Source: Labilibaculum sp. K2S (GTDB taxonomy: Bacteria; Bacteroidota; Bacteroidia; Bacteroidales; Marinifilaceae). Taken from it: a stretch of 64,000 nucleotides of DNA. The notes beneath the pieces were generated by a model. That model saw only the letters and a program-made list of their open reading frames with translations. It was not told the DNA's origin and ran no database searches. Position 1 is the first letter of the stretch, and each line of letters opens with the position of its first letter. Both the position numbers and the translations under genes were made by a program. The DNA is taken from contig NZ_JAUCMW010000012.1 in assembly GCF_030372765.1 (NCBI RefSeq), positions 62,001 to 126,000 on the forward strand. The letters run 5' to 3'. Shown here in pieces: positions 17,134 through 26,775 of the stretch.

Positions 17134-19146
17134 ATGATTAAACATCTTAAAATAGTTGACTCGGATCCCATGTTGTACGATTATCAATATGTGATTCAAA
17201 AAAGATTAAACGCGGCTTCTCAAAAGGAAAAGGAACTAACAGAAACTACGCTTTCATCCTTTGCCAACGGCCATCTTTACTATGGTCTCCATCGGGATTC
17301 TGAAAATTGGATTATCCGGGAATGGGCGCCAAATGCCGATAAAATGTATCTTATTGGTGAGTTTTCGAACTGGAAAGAACAAGCGAACTATCAATTCGAG
17401 AAAATTGCCAATGGCAATTTTGAGTTGAAACTGCCGTTAGCTTCACTGCAACAAGCTGATTTATATAAATTACTGATTTATTGGCCGGGAGGAAAAGGAG
17501 AACGTATTCCTGTTTGGTGCACACGAGTAGTACAAGATCCGGATACGCTTATTTATTCTGCTCAAGTATGGCAAAACGAAAAACCTTTTGAATGGAAATT
17601 TGATGCCAATAGAATTAAATATACATCGCCGCTTATTTATGAAGCCCATATTGGAATGGCTACTGAAAAAGAAAGCGTTGGTACTTATAAGGAATTTAGT
17701 GAACTCGTATTGCCCAGAATTCACCGGGCCGGATACAACACCATTCAATTGATGGCCATTCAGGAACATCCGTACTATGGTTCTTTTGGATATCATGTTT
17801 CCAGTTTATTCGCAGCTTCATCCCGCTTTGGAACGCCCGAAGAATTGAAACAACTAATTGATGCGGCGCATTCCTTAGGCATCATGGTAATTATGGATAT
17901 CGTTCACTCGCATGCAGTAAAAAATGAACTGGAAGGCATTGGTAATTTCGATGGTTCGCCATACCAGTTTTTTCATGCCGATGAACGGAGAGAACATATA
18001 GCATGGGATTCCCTTTGCTACGATTATGGGAAAAATGAAGTCCTTCACCTTCTGTTATCAAATATAAAATACTGGTTGGAAGAATATCATTTCGATGGAT
18101 ATCGTTTTGATGGTGTTACAAGCATGCTCTACTACGATCATGGTTTATCGAAAGATTTTACCAGCTATGAAATGTATTTTGACGGCGGACAAGATGAGGA
18201 TGCAATTTGCTACCTGAGCTTAGCCAACAAGTTGATTCACGAATACAATCCCAATGCAATTAGTGTTGCGGAAGAAATGAGCGGATATCCCGGCTTAGCA
18301 TCTTCTTTGGAGGATGGAGGAATGGGGTTTGATTTTAGATTAGCCATGGGAATTCCCGATTATTGGATCAAACTGATTAAGGAAACCCATGACGAAGACT
18401 GGAATGTAGGCAATATCTTCTACGAATTATCCAATAAGCGAGCCGAAGAAAAAACCATTAGTTATGCAGAATCTCATGATCAGGCTTTGGTTGGCGATCA
18501 AACGCTTATTTTCCGTTTAATTGAAAAGTCAATGTATGACAGCATGGACAAATCAAGCGTAAACTTGGTGGTCGACCGTGGAATTGCTCTTCATAAATTG
18601 ATTCGATTGTTGACCCTTTCCTGTTCTGGAAACGGCTACCTAAATTTTATGGGAAATGAATTCGGACATCCGGAATGGATTGATTTTCCCCGCGCAGGAA
18701 ACAATTGGTCCTACAAACATGCCCGACGCCAATGGAGTTTGGTCGACAATCATCTCTTACGTTTCGAAGATCTAAATGAGTTTGACAGGGATATGATCGC
18801 ACTGCAAAACAGAGAGGAATTCATTCACGAACCTTATATCAATTGTGTTCAATCCGATCAGCAAAATCAAGTTTTGGCTGTTCTGAGAAAAGATTTACTT
18901 TTCGTTTTCAACCTCAATCCAAGCGAATCATTTACCTATTACGGAATTCCTGCAAAATCAGGTAAATACCAACTTGTACTTAATTCAGACGAGAAAAAAT
19001 ATGGTGGCTTCGATCATGTGGATGGCAGTCATCTTTACTATTCCAAACCCGAAGCAACAATGTCGAAAAACCACAGGGTATACCTCTATTTACCAAGTAG
19101 AACCGCACTGGTATTCAAGTATATTCCATCAAAAAGCATCTTTTAA
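17134..19146 (+). CDS. glgB: 1,4-alpha-glucan branching enzyme
   Basis: This 670-residue GH13 enzyme makes alpha-1,6 branches in glycogen. An N-terminal CBM48-like domain (WIIREWAPNADKMYLIGEFS) precedes the barrel. Barrel motifs are MDIVHSH (254-260), GYRFDGVTS with nucleophile Asp326, SVAEEMSG with acid/base Glu380, and ESHDQ with Asp449. The sequence (HPYYGSFGYHVSSLFAASSR) is closer to the eukaryote-like branching-enzyme subfamily than to E. coli GlgB. It is first of a pair with the next GH13 gene, two bases downstream. Confidence 0.93.
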   Translation: MIKHLKIVDSDPMLYDYQYVIQKRLNAASQKEKELTETTLSSFANGHLYYGLHRDSENWIIREWAPNADKMYLIGEFSNWKEQANYQFEKIANGNFELKLPLASLQQADLYKLLIYWPGGKGERIPVWCTRVVQDPDTLIYSAQVWQNEKPFEWKFDANRIKYTSPLIYEAHIGMATEKESVGTYKEFSELVLPRIHRAGYNTIQLMAIQEHPYYGSFGYHVSSLFAASSRFGTPEELKQLIDAAHSLGIMVIMDIVHSHAVKNELEGIGNFDGSPYQFFHADERREHIAWDSLCYDYGKNEVLHLLLSNIKYWLEEYHFDGYRFDGVTSMLYYDHGLSKDFTSYEMYFDGGQDEDAICYLSLANKLIHEYNPNAISVAEEMSGYPGLASSLEDGGMGFDFRLAMGIPDYWIKLIKETHDEDWNVGNIFYELSNKRAEEKTISYAESHDQALVGDQTLIFRLIEKSMYDSMDKSSVNLVVDRGIALHKLIRLLTLSCSGNGYLNFMGNEFGHPEWIDFPRAGNNWSYKHARRQWSLVDNHLLRFEDLNEFDRDMIALQNREEFIHEPYINCVQSDQQNQVLAVLRKDLLFVFNLNPSESFTYYGIPAKSGKYQLVLNSDEKKYGGFDHVDGSHLYYSKPEATMSKNHRVYLYLPSRTALVFKYIPSKSIF

Positions 19147-19148
19147 AT

Positions 19149-20849
19149 ATGAGCGTTAGTAAACCAATTATATACCAATTGCTTCCCCGTTTATTTGGAA
19201 ACAAAAACACGAAGCCTGTTGTTGATGGCTCCCGAAGTGAAAATGGAACCGGAAAGTTCAATGATATCAGCAACACAGCTCTTCAGGAAATTAAAAAACT
19301 TGGAATTACCCATATTTGGTATACCGGAATCATCGAGCATGCGATTGTTGAAGGATATCCAGATGCTGGAATTCCAGATGGAAACCCTTTAGTGATTAAA
19401 GGAAAAGCCGGCTCTCCATATGCAATTAAAGATTACTACGATGTGAATCCGGATTTGGCTGAGGACGTAAATGAAAGAATGCAGGAGTTTCATAATCTTG
19501 TTGCGAGAACTCATCAGAACGATATGAAGGTGATTATCGATTTTGTTCCCAATCATTTGGCCCGGGAATATCATTCGGATACAAAACCGGAAAGTATTCT
19601 TGATTTTGGTGACGAAGATGATGGCAGTAAAGCATTTTCGGCCACTAATAATTTCTACTATTTACCGCACCAACAATTGCATCTGTCTGATGAAATTAGA
19701 AATCGGTTTCCCAATACAGATTATCAGGAATATCCTGCAAAGGCAACAGGAAATGATCAATTTACTGCACATCCGCAACTAAACGATTGGTACGAAACCG
19801 TTAAGCTAAATTATGGTGTCGATTATCAGAATGGACACTCTACTCATTTTCATCCAATTCCAGATACCTGGCTGAAAATGAAAGATATTTTGCTCTATTG
19901 GGCAAAAAAAGGAATTAATGGTTTCCGATGTGATATGGCGGAAATGGTACCCGTGGAATTTTGGCATTGGATAATTGTCGAAATAAAATCAGTATTTCCT
20001 GATCTCCTTTTTATTGCCGAAGTATACAATCCTTATTTATACGAAACTTATATTAAAAACGGAAAATTCGATTATTTGTACGACAAAGTAGGTTTGTATG
20101 ACACTCTTAAAGGAGTAATTCGCGGAGAACGTGCAGCAAGAGATATTTCACAATGCTGGCAATCCTTAAATAATCTGGATGAATACATGCTTCGGTTTCT
20201 GGAGAATCATGATGAACAAAGAATTGCTTCGCCCTATTTTGCTTCCGATCCTATTAAAGCCCTTCCGGGGATGATGCTGTCGCTTTGCATGCACCGTGGA
20301 CCTTTGATGATTTATTCAGGACAGGAATTTGCCGAAACAGGAATGGAAATATCCGGCTACAGTGGATCCGATGGACGATCTACCATATTCGATTACTGGA
20401 ACTTACCCGAACATCAAAAATGGATGAATCATGGCAAATTTGATGGGGAATTATTATCTGATCAGCAAAAGAAACTGCAAACAGCCTATGGTGACATTCT
20501 AAAATACGCACAACTTCCCGCTATTGTTTTTGGTGAATTTTATGATATCATGTGGCAAAACACGGATTCAAACATCTTTAATTCGGATAAAGTTTACGCT
20601 TTTCTGCGGCATACCGCGAATCAAAAACTATTAGTGATTTGTAATTTCGATGATCACACGCAGCATTTGCAAGTAAAAATACCAACACATGCACTGGAAA
20701 CAATGAAGATTCCACGTCCGGTAGAATTGTGTTTTGTTAATAAACAATCAAATGCTGAGCATAGGTTTACCTGCGAAGAAGCATCTGAAAAAGGATTGTC
20801 TCTAAACATTTCAGGCTATCAATATCTTCTGTTCGAAATTAAAAACTAA
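19149..20849 (+). CDS. GH13 alpha-amylase-family enzyme, cytoplasmic
   Basis: This 566-residue enzyme has no signal peptide and acts in the cytoplasm. Catalytic GH13 motifs are VIIDFVPNH (region I), GFRCDMAEM with nucleophile Asp262, FIAEVYNP with acid/base Glu291, and LENHDEQR with Asp355. The C-terminal beta domain (QYLLFEIKN) completes the fold. The exact specificity (amylase, maltogenic or glucanotransferase) cannot be decided by eye. It follows glgB by two bases, so the two are co-translated and probably process storage glucan together. Confidence 0.88.
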   Translation: MSVSKPIIYQLLPRLFGNKNTKPVVDGSRSENGTGKFNDISNTALQEIKKLGITHIWYTGIIEHAIVEGYPDAGIPDGNPLVIKGKAGSPYAIKDYYDVNPDLAEDVNERMQEFHNLVARTHQNDMKVIIDFVPNHLAREYHSDTKPESILDFGDEDDGSKAFSATNNFYYLPHQQLHLSDEIRNRFPNTDYQEYPAKATGNDQFTAHPQLNDWYETVKLNYGVDYQNGHSTHFHPIPDTWLKMKDILLYWAKKGINGFRCDMAEMVPVEFWHWIIVEIKSVFPDLLFIAEVYNPYLYETYIKNGKFDYLYDKVGLYDTLKGVIRGERAARDISQCWQSLNNLDEYMLRFLENHDEQRIASPYFASDPIKALPGMMLSLCMHRGPLMIYSGQEFAETGMEISGYSGSDGRSTIFDYWNLPEHQKWMNHGKFDGELLSDQQKKLQTAYGDILKYAQLPAIVFGEFYDIMWQNTDSNIFNSDKVYAFLRHTANQKLLVICNFDDHTQHLQVKIPTHALETMKIPRPVELCFVNKQSNAEHRFTCEEASEKGLSLNISGYQYLLFEIKN

Positions 20850-21014
20850 AAAAATCACTGATTTATATGCTGTTATTGCAATTAATTGAGTGAATAGATC
20901 GTAATATCATCAGTAATTGTACTACGTTTACACAATTTTTAAAAATCAACTGCGAAATAAACATTGCTTAGGAGTTTGACCTTGGTTTTGCTAAACGCGA
21001 AAAACAAATAAGGA

Positions 21015-22112
21015 ATGTTAAAAAACGAATTAGAGCTGATCATATCAGGTCAAAAAATATCAGTAAACAGACCAGAACCAATTGTTGCAGATATCGAGGT
21101 GGTTCCCTACAAAAAACGTATGGATCCAATGGATGCTGTAGATGCTCTTATTGAAGGTTATTCGGTTTTAATTGTTGATTACTATAGCAGCGGACTTGCT
21201 GTACTTAGTGAGTTAAAAAAACATCTGGAGAAAAAATATACAGATCAATCATTTAGAGGACAACGTGAATTGCGCACAGCTTATCGCGGACTTTCTCATA
21301 AATTACTTTTGCACATAACAAACAACAAACTCTCGGTAAGAAAAGCTCCGGAAATTGGCTGGTTGGAAACACTATATCCCGATTTCAATGAATTCCTGCT
21401 GCCATTTTCTCAGGTTCAAGGATTAAACAGTTCATGGCAATGGTACGACAAAGGTATTTTCATTCCTGTAATTGACAGAAAAATACATCCGTTCTATGGC
21501 ACTTACTTCCCAACCCGATTCGAACATTTAAAACTATTCGACAAATGGTTGGAACGTTACAAGGGAGAAAAAAAATCTGCCATTGATGTCGGAATTGGCT
21601 CTGGTATTTTAAGCTTTCAACTGTTGAAGCATGGTTTTCAGAAGGTTTGTGGTACCGATAACAATCCAAATGCAATTATTGGCTTAACACAAAGTCTGAA
21701 GAAAAGTAAACTGACCTCGAAAATAGAACTTTTATTCGGAGATTTATTTGCCCAAAACGACAGCAAATCAGATTTAATTGTATTCAATCCGCCATGGTTG
21801 CCGGCATCAAACAAATCGGAAGGAATTGATAATGCTATCTACTATGAAAAGGATTTATTCCCACGTTTTTTCGATGAAGCGAAAAAACACACCAGACGTA
21901 ATGGCCGCGTTGTAATTTTGTTTTCAAATCTGGCACAAATTACCAATCAGAAGGAAAGTCATCCTATCGAAAAGGAATTGGCTGAAGGCGGTCGTTTTGA
22001 AAAAGAATTGCTTTTGCATAAAAAAGTCAGATCAGCTTCAAAGAACACAAAAAGAAATCAAAATTGGCGCCACGAAGAAATGATAGAACTATGGGTATTA
22101 AAATTGCTTTAA
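21015..22112 (+). CDS. SAM-dependent methyltransferase, HemK/PrmB-like
   Basis: This 365-residue protein has a Rossmann methyltransferase domain: motif I AIDVGIGSGILS (189-200), acidic residue GTDNNP (213-218), and the NPPW motif (258-261) typical of enzymes that methylate glutamine or adenine amide/amino nitrogens. The N-terminal 150 residues form a separate domain with no recognised family. Target could be a protein glutamine or a nucleic acid base. A good Shine-Dalgarno-like AAGGA precedes the ATG. It is a single gene between two glycogen blocks and need not be related to them. Confidence 0.8.
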   Translation: MLKNELELIISGQKISVNRPEPIVADIEVVPYKKRMDPMDAVDALIEGYSVLIVDYYSSGLAVLSELKKHLEKKYTDQSFRGQRELRTAYRGLSHKLLLHITNNKLSVRKAPEIGWLETLYPDFNEFLLPFSQVQGLNSSWQWYDKGIFIPVIDRKIHPFYGTYFPTRFEHLKLFDKWLERYKGEKKSAIDVGIGSGILSFQLLKHGFQKVCGTDNNPNAIIGLTQSLKKSKLTSKIELLFGDLFAQNDSKSDLIVFNPPWLPASNKSEGIDNAIYYEKDLFPRFFDEAKKHTRRNGRVVILFSNLAQITNQKESHPIEKELAEGGRFEKELLLHKKVRSASKNTKRNQNWRHEEMIELWVLKLL

Positions 22113-22150
22113 CCAAACACACAAAAAATATTAAATGCCAATTTATTTCG

Positions 22151-22158
22151 TAAATTTG
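22151..22158 (+). promoter_or_regulatory. -7 element of the small basic protein gene
   Basis: TAAATTTG matches TAnnTTTG, 52 bases before the ATG at 22211. No clear -33 was found. Confidence 0.4.
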
Positions 22159-22210
22159 AAATCACACTTTATAAGTAAAAAATAGAAACTTAATTTTAAT
22201 TTAAAATATC

Positions 22211-22315
22211 ATGGCTAAGTCACAAGACGCTAAGAAAAACGTTAAAAAGGAATCGACAAAAACGGCGAAAGAAAAAAGAGAAGAAAAAAGAGAGAAAAAA
22301 GCTAATAGAAAGTAA
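22211..22315 (+). CDS. Tiny lysine-rich basic protein, 34 residues
   Basis: The ATG at 22211 opens a 34-codon frame beginning MAKSQDAKKNVKKE and ending EKKANRK, about two-fifths lysine. Similar small proteins starting MAKS-x-AKK occur across Bacteroidota. I recall the pattern but no established function; nucleic-acid binding is the obvious guess. It has its own -7 element and a strong terminator 25 bases after the stop, so it is an independent transcript and likely real despite its size. Confidence 0.7.
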   Translation: MAKSQDAKKNVKKESTKTAKEKREEKREKKANRK

Positions 22316-22340
22316 TTTCATTAGTTCTAAATACAAAAAA

Positions 22341-22366
22341 AGGCTGTTTCAAAATTGAAACAGCCT
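22341..22366. terminator. Bidirectional terminator between the small basic gene and the glycogen fusion gene
   Basis: AGGCTGTTTCAA and TTGAAACAGCCT form a perfect 12-base stem with an AA loop, flanked by an A run on the left and six T on the right. It can terminate both converging transcripts. Confidence 0.9.
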
Positions 22367-22386
22367 TTTTTCATACATATTTTATT

Positions 22387-25300
22387 CTAAATCCATTTCA
22401 CGTAATTAAAATCCTGACGATGCGGAAGATTGCAGTTACAGGCATACATTCTCAATCCAAAATCGAAAATTCCCGGATCATTCAACACCAAATCCAAACG
22501 ATAGAAGGCCAGTGAATCCACCTTACGGTCAAGAATTAATTGTTCTGTACGAATTGGGCCAGGTTTTTGAGCATCTATGGTAGCTCTTATCACCAATTCA
22601 ACGCAAATATCTTCATCAATCAAATCTTTTAAATCAAGTGCAACTTCTACATGGTAATTTTCACCCGATAAATATTTGTGCTTAGGAGTACTTGGAGCAT
22701 CAACAGAAACCACTTCAATTTTATCCCATGAAGCAAGAATTTTTTGTTTCCATTTCGCAGTTTCTTTTGCCATTGCATAATTGTTCACTCTCAATTTTAA
22801 GACGCGTTTGTACATTTTACTGTAAAAACGATCTTTGTAATCGTCTATCATACGTTTTGTGGTATAATCTGGTGCAATTTCAGCAATACACTTTTTAACG
22901 TACTGGATCCAATCAACCGGAATGTTGTTCTCGTCGCGCTTATAATAAAGAGGAATAATCTCGTTTTCGAACATTGAGTAAATTGTCTGTGCATCTAACT
23001 CATCCTGAAATGACTGATTATCATAGATTCTTTCTTCTGTTAAAGCCCAACCTGCTCCTTCACGATAGCCTTCTAACCACCATCCATCAAGCACACTAAA
23101 ATTAAGAACTCCATTCATAACTGCCTTTTCACCCGATGTTCCGGAAGCTTCCAATGGTCGTGTTGGAGTGTTCATCCAAATATCAACACCTTTAACCAAT
23201 CGTTGGCCAAGTTCCATGTCATAATTCTCCAAAAACAAAATTTTACCTACAAATTCCGGACGACGGGAAACATCAACAATCAGTTTAATTAAATCCTGAC
23301 CGGCTTTATCTGCAGGATGCGCTTTTCCTGCGAAAATAAATTGCACTGGTTTTTTAGGATTGTTTAGCAGTTCAGACAATCGCTCCAAATCACTAAATAG
23401 TAAATGAGCACGTTTGTAGGTAGCGAATCGACGGGCAAAACCAATGGTAAGCGCATTCTCATCTATCGAATCCAGTATGTCAACCAAGGAACGAGGATCC
23501 TCATATCTTTTAATCCAGTTTTTTTGAAAACGATTTTTTGCAAAATCAATCAATTTTTTACGCAAAACATTTTTAATGCTCCAGATTTTTTCGTCCGCAA
23601 CATCGTATATTTTTCGCCAATATTCTTTATTCGACAGATCATTTAAGAATCCTTCATCAAACTCTTCTTCATGCAAGGTTCTCCATTCTTTTGCGGTCCA
23701 ACTTGGATAATGAACACCATTAGTTACATAACCAATATGCAATTCCTCCGGAAAATATCCCTGATAAAGATTATTAAACATTTCCTGAGAAATTTTACCA
23801 TGAAGCATACTTACTCCATTCATCGCCATCGAGGTGTTTGCGGCCAAATTACTCATTGAAAATCTCTCGTTGTAATCCAATGGATTTACTCTGCCCAAAG
23901 CAAGGAATTGATCCCATCCTAATTTCAGTTTCTCAGGAACATAAGACAGATAATGCTTAATCATATCAGGAGAAAAAGTATCGTGTCCTGCGGGAACCGG
24001 TGTGTGAGTGGTAAAAAGAGATGAAGCCCTTACAATTTCCAATGCTTCGCCGTATTGATAACCATCAGAAATCAGATCAATCAATCGTTCCACATTTATA
24101 AAAGCAGCATGTCCCTCGTTACAATGGTACAAATCAGGATGGATATCAAGTACTTTAAGAGTTTTAATACCACCCATTCCTAAAAGGATTTCTTGTTTAA
24201 TACGATAATCCCAATCGCCGCCATATAATTGATCAGTTAAAGAACGGTCTCGTTCATCATTCATTTCAGTTTCAGTGTCCAAAAGATATAAAGAAATTCT
24301 ACCCACTTCAACCTTCCATATTTTTGCGGTAACCGTTCTTCCTTCCAAAGGAAGGGTAATCGTTTTTGCAAATCCAGAACTATCTCTCACCCTGCTTATT
24401 GGTAACTGAGAAAATTTTTGTTCGTCCAGCTCAACCAACTGTTCACCATTTAAAGATAAACGCTGGGTAAAATATCCAAACCGATACATAAAACCAACCG
24501 CAACCATATCCACGTTTGAGTCACTGGCTTCTTTTAAATAATCGCCCGCTAATATCCCCAATCCACCGGAATAAATCTTCAGGTTATTATTTAAACCGTA
24601 CTCCATGCTGAAATAAGCAATTTTAGGTTGTCCTTCTGCCGGTTTTTCGGCCATATAATTTTTGAATTCCTGAATTACAGCAGTATAGCTTTGCATAAAA
24701 GACTCATCAGCCGCCAATTCTTTCATTCGCGCACTTGACACTTGCTTAAGTAGTAAAATTGGATTCTTTTTGCAATTATGCCATAACTTAGGATCTACCG
24801 ATTCATAAAGGTCAATAGCTTTATAATTCCAGCACCACCATAAATTTTTAGATAATTCCTCTAAGCCAAGTAATTCCTTTGGAAGATTGGTCTCAATAAT
24901 TAATTTCCGCCAACTTATCTGATTGCTTTTTGGTACATTCAAATGATTTTCAACCAAAACCTGCACAGGCGATTCATTTTCCTTTTTCATATTATTTTTG
25001 ATTGCTAATTCGTAAGCCTTGTAATAATTTCCAATAAAATTCTTCCACAATGCCTTTTTGGCAATGCTGGCTGCATTTTCCCTGCACCGAATTACATTAT
25101 CCTCCGATTTTGTTGAAAAATTATAGATCTGAGAAGAAATATTTTCAACGACCTCTTTTCTATTGGAGTCATTTCGTTCCACAACAGAAACGCCACCTCT
25201 ATCTGCTTCCCCAATCATCTGAACCCATTGTCCAAATCCTGATAAAGAAGTTGTAATGGTAGGAACGCTAAAGGCAACACTTTCCATTGGAGTATATCCC

Positions 25301-26628
25301 CAAGGTTCATAATAAGATGGGAAAACGGACAAATCCAGTCCCATTAAAAGTTCATAATAAGACTTATTAAATATGCCATCCATTCCATCCAGATAGGTTG
25401 GCACAAAAATAACTTTAACTCTCTCATCTTCGCCATTACCAAAACCCAAAGACTTGATCTTTTTTAATATCTCATCCTTATCTTCATTACCCAATTTATG
25501 AGTTAAATAGGGTGTTTCCAGAAGCTTTTTTTCCGGATATTTAGCTAAATTCTCCTGTAAATCCTTTCGAGGGCCACGCTGATCTCCCGGAATCATAAAG
25601 AAAGCTACAATATCACGATCCAAATATTTGTTTGCATTCAATTGAGCCAAAGCTTCTAAAAACACATCAAGACCTTTGTTTTTAAATTCGTAGCGGCCAC
25701 CGGTTCCTACAAACAATGTATTCTCCTTTATTTCGTACCCAAGAAGCGATTCGGCTACTTTCCTGAATTCTTTTTTAGATTCCTGTCTGGTAATTTCAAG
25801 CTGTTCCGAATCAGGTACAAAATCATCTTCGAAACCATTCGGCATCACAACATCTACAGCACGCCCATGAAATTGCCTGCACTCCTTTGCTGTAATATTA
25901 CTCACTGTTGAAGAACAATCTGCAGCCAAAGCAACACATTTTTCCATTGAACATTTAGCTGTAACATTATACTGTCTTGGCTTTTCAATTGGATTAAAAT
26001 GAAGCAGATTATCGTACAAGTTTTCATAATTGCTGGCCAATACCCGTCCAAGCATACTTGCATGAGTCGTGAAAATTGTTGAAATATCAGGCGCCTGATC
26101 TTTCAAATACAATAGTCCGGCACCTGTCATCCACTCATGAAACTGGGCAACTATTTTATTTTTCGACAAATCATTAAACTGTACAAAACTTTCAATGACT
26201 TTACCACTTGCATAACCAAACATTGCGGCATCATGATAATCATCCTGTCCATACAATGACTCCAGTCGGTAAATTTCCCACAACTGACTGTAAATAGTGT
26301 CTTTTCGCGCCAAAAAACCCGAAAAATCAATTAAAATCACAATTGGATTTCCCGGTATTTTCCAATATCCAATCCGAACCGATAAGCCTTCCGCTTTCAA
26401 TTTTGCGCTCCATTCCGGAAACAGTTTTTCGTCTTCCTGAAACTCTTTTTCCCGGTGTTCAGTCTTATTAAAATCCGGCCCAATGTAAATGATCCGATCA
26501 TTAAACACTGGTTTAAGCGATAAGGCCTTTGTAGAAATAACCGTATGAATTCCACCTACCTTATTGCAAACTTCCCAACTAACTTCAAATACAAAATCCG
26601 GAGTTAAATCCCTATTATTCATACCCAT
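22387..26628 (-). CDS. Fused glycogen synthase and alpha-glucan phosphorylase
   Basis: This 1413-residue protein joins two opposing glycogen enzymes. Residues 1 to about 560 are a GT-B glycogen synthase (FEVSWEVCNKVGGIHTV at the N-terminus; YYEPWGYTPME with the catalytic Glu441/Glu449 pair), closer to the eukaryote-like GT3 type. From about 590 a DUF3417 segment (LEELSKNLWWCWNYKAIDLY) leads into a GT35 phosphorylase (YFSMEYGLNN, YSGGLGILAGDYLKE) with the PLP lysine at 1168 in EASGTSGEKAVMNG. Synthesis and breakdown in one chain suggests coordinated turnover, or that one half is regulatory; both halves keep their key residues. It leads the block with the GH57, GT4 and debranching genes. The start is 26628 or the ATG six bases later. 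Confidence 0.92.
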   Translation of the reverse strand: MGMNNRDLTPDFVFEVSWEVCNKVGGIHTVISTKALSLKPVFNDRIIYIGPDFNKTEHREKEFQEDEKLFPEWSAKLKAEGLSVRIGYWKIPGNPIVILIDFSGFLARKDTIYSQLWEIYRLESLYGQDDYHDAAMFGYASGKVIESFVQFNDLSKNKIVAQFHEWMTGAGLLYLKDQAPDISTIFTTHASMLGRVLASNYENLYDNLLHFNPIEKPRQYNVTAKCSMEKCVALAADCSSTVSNITAKECRQFHGRAVDVVMPNGFEDDFVPDSEQLEITRQESKKEFRKVAESLLGYEIKENTLFVGTGGRYEFKNKGLDVFLEALAQLNANKYLDRDIVAFFMIPGDQRGPRKDLQENLAKYPEKKLLETPYLTHKLGNEDKDEILKKIKSLGFGNGEDERVKVIFVPTYLDGMDGIFNKSYYELLMGLDLSVFPSYYEPWGYTPMESVAFSVPTITTSLSGFGQWVQMIGEADRGGVSVVERNDSNRKEVVENISSQIYNFSTKSEDNVIRCRENAASIAKKALWKNFIGNYYKAYELAIKNNMKKENESPVQVLVENHLNVPKSNQISWRKLIIETNLPKELLGLEELSKNLWWCWNYKAIDLYESVDPKLWHNCKKNPILLLKQVSSARMKELAADESFMQSYTAVIQEFKNYMAEKPAEGQPKIAYFSMEYGLNNNLKIYSGGLGILAGDYLKEASDSNVDMVAVGFMYRFGYFTQRLSLNGEQLVELDEQKFSQLPISRVRDSSGFAKTITLPLEGRTVTAKIWKVEVGRISLYLLDTETEMNDERDRSLTDQLYGGDWDYRIKQEILLGMGGIKTLKVLDIHPDLYHCNEGHAAFINVERLIDLISDGYQYGEALEIVRASSLFTTHTPVPAGHDTFSPDMIKHYLSYVPEKLKLGWDQFLALGRVNPLDYNERFSMSNLAANTSMAMNGVSMLHGKISQEMFNNLYQGYFPEELHIGYVTNGVHYPSWTAKEWRTLHEEEFDEGFLNDLSNKEYWRKIYDVADEKIWSIKNVLRKKLIDFAKNRFQKNWIKRYEDPRSLVDILDSIDENALTIGFARRFATYKRAHLLFSDLERLSELLNNPKKPVQFIFAGKAHPADKAGQDLIKLIVDVSRRPEFVGKILFLENYDMELGQRLVKGVDIWMNTPTRPLEASGTSGEKAVMNGVLNFSVLDGWWLEGYREGAGWALTEERIYDNQSFQDELDAQTIYSMFENEIIPLYYKRDENNIPVDWIQYVKKCIAEIAPDYTTKRMIDDYKDRFYSKMYKRVLKLRVNNYAMAKETAKWKQKILASWDKIEVVSVDAPSTPKHKYLSGENYHVEVALDLKDLIDEDICVELVIRATIDAQKPGPIRTEQLILDRKVDSLAFYRLDLVLNDPGIFDFGLRMYACNCNLPHRQDFNYVKWI

Positions 26629-26775
26629 AATATGCTTACTAATTACTTTTAGCCAGTAAACCCAGCTAAAGTGTTGACTACTTTAAAATTCAATAAAATA
26701 CTTTCCATTAATTACTATACAGAAAGTATTTTATTCCTAATTAATTGATCCTGTTTATCGTTTAATTTTAAACGA

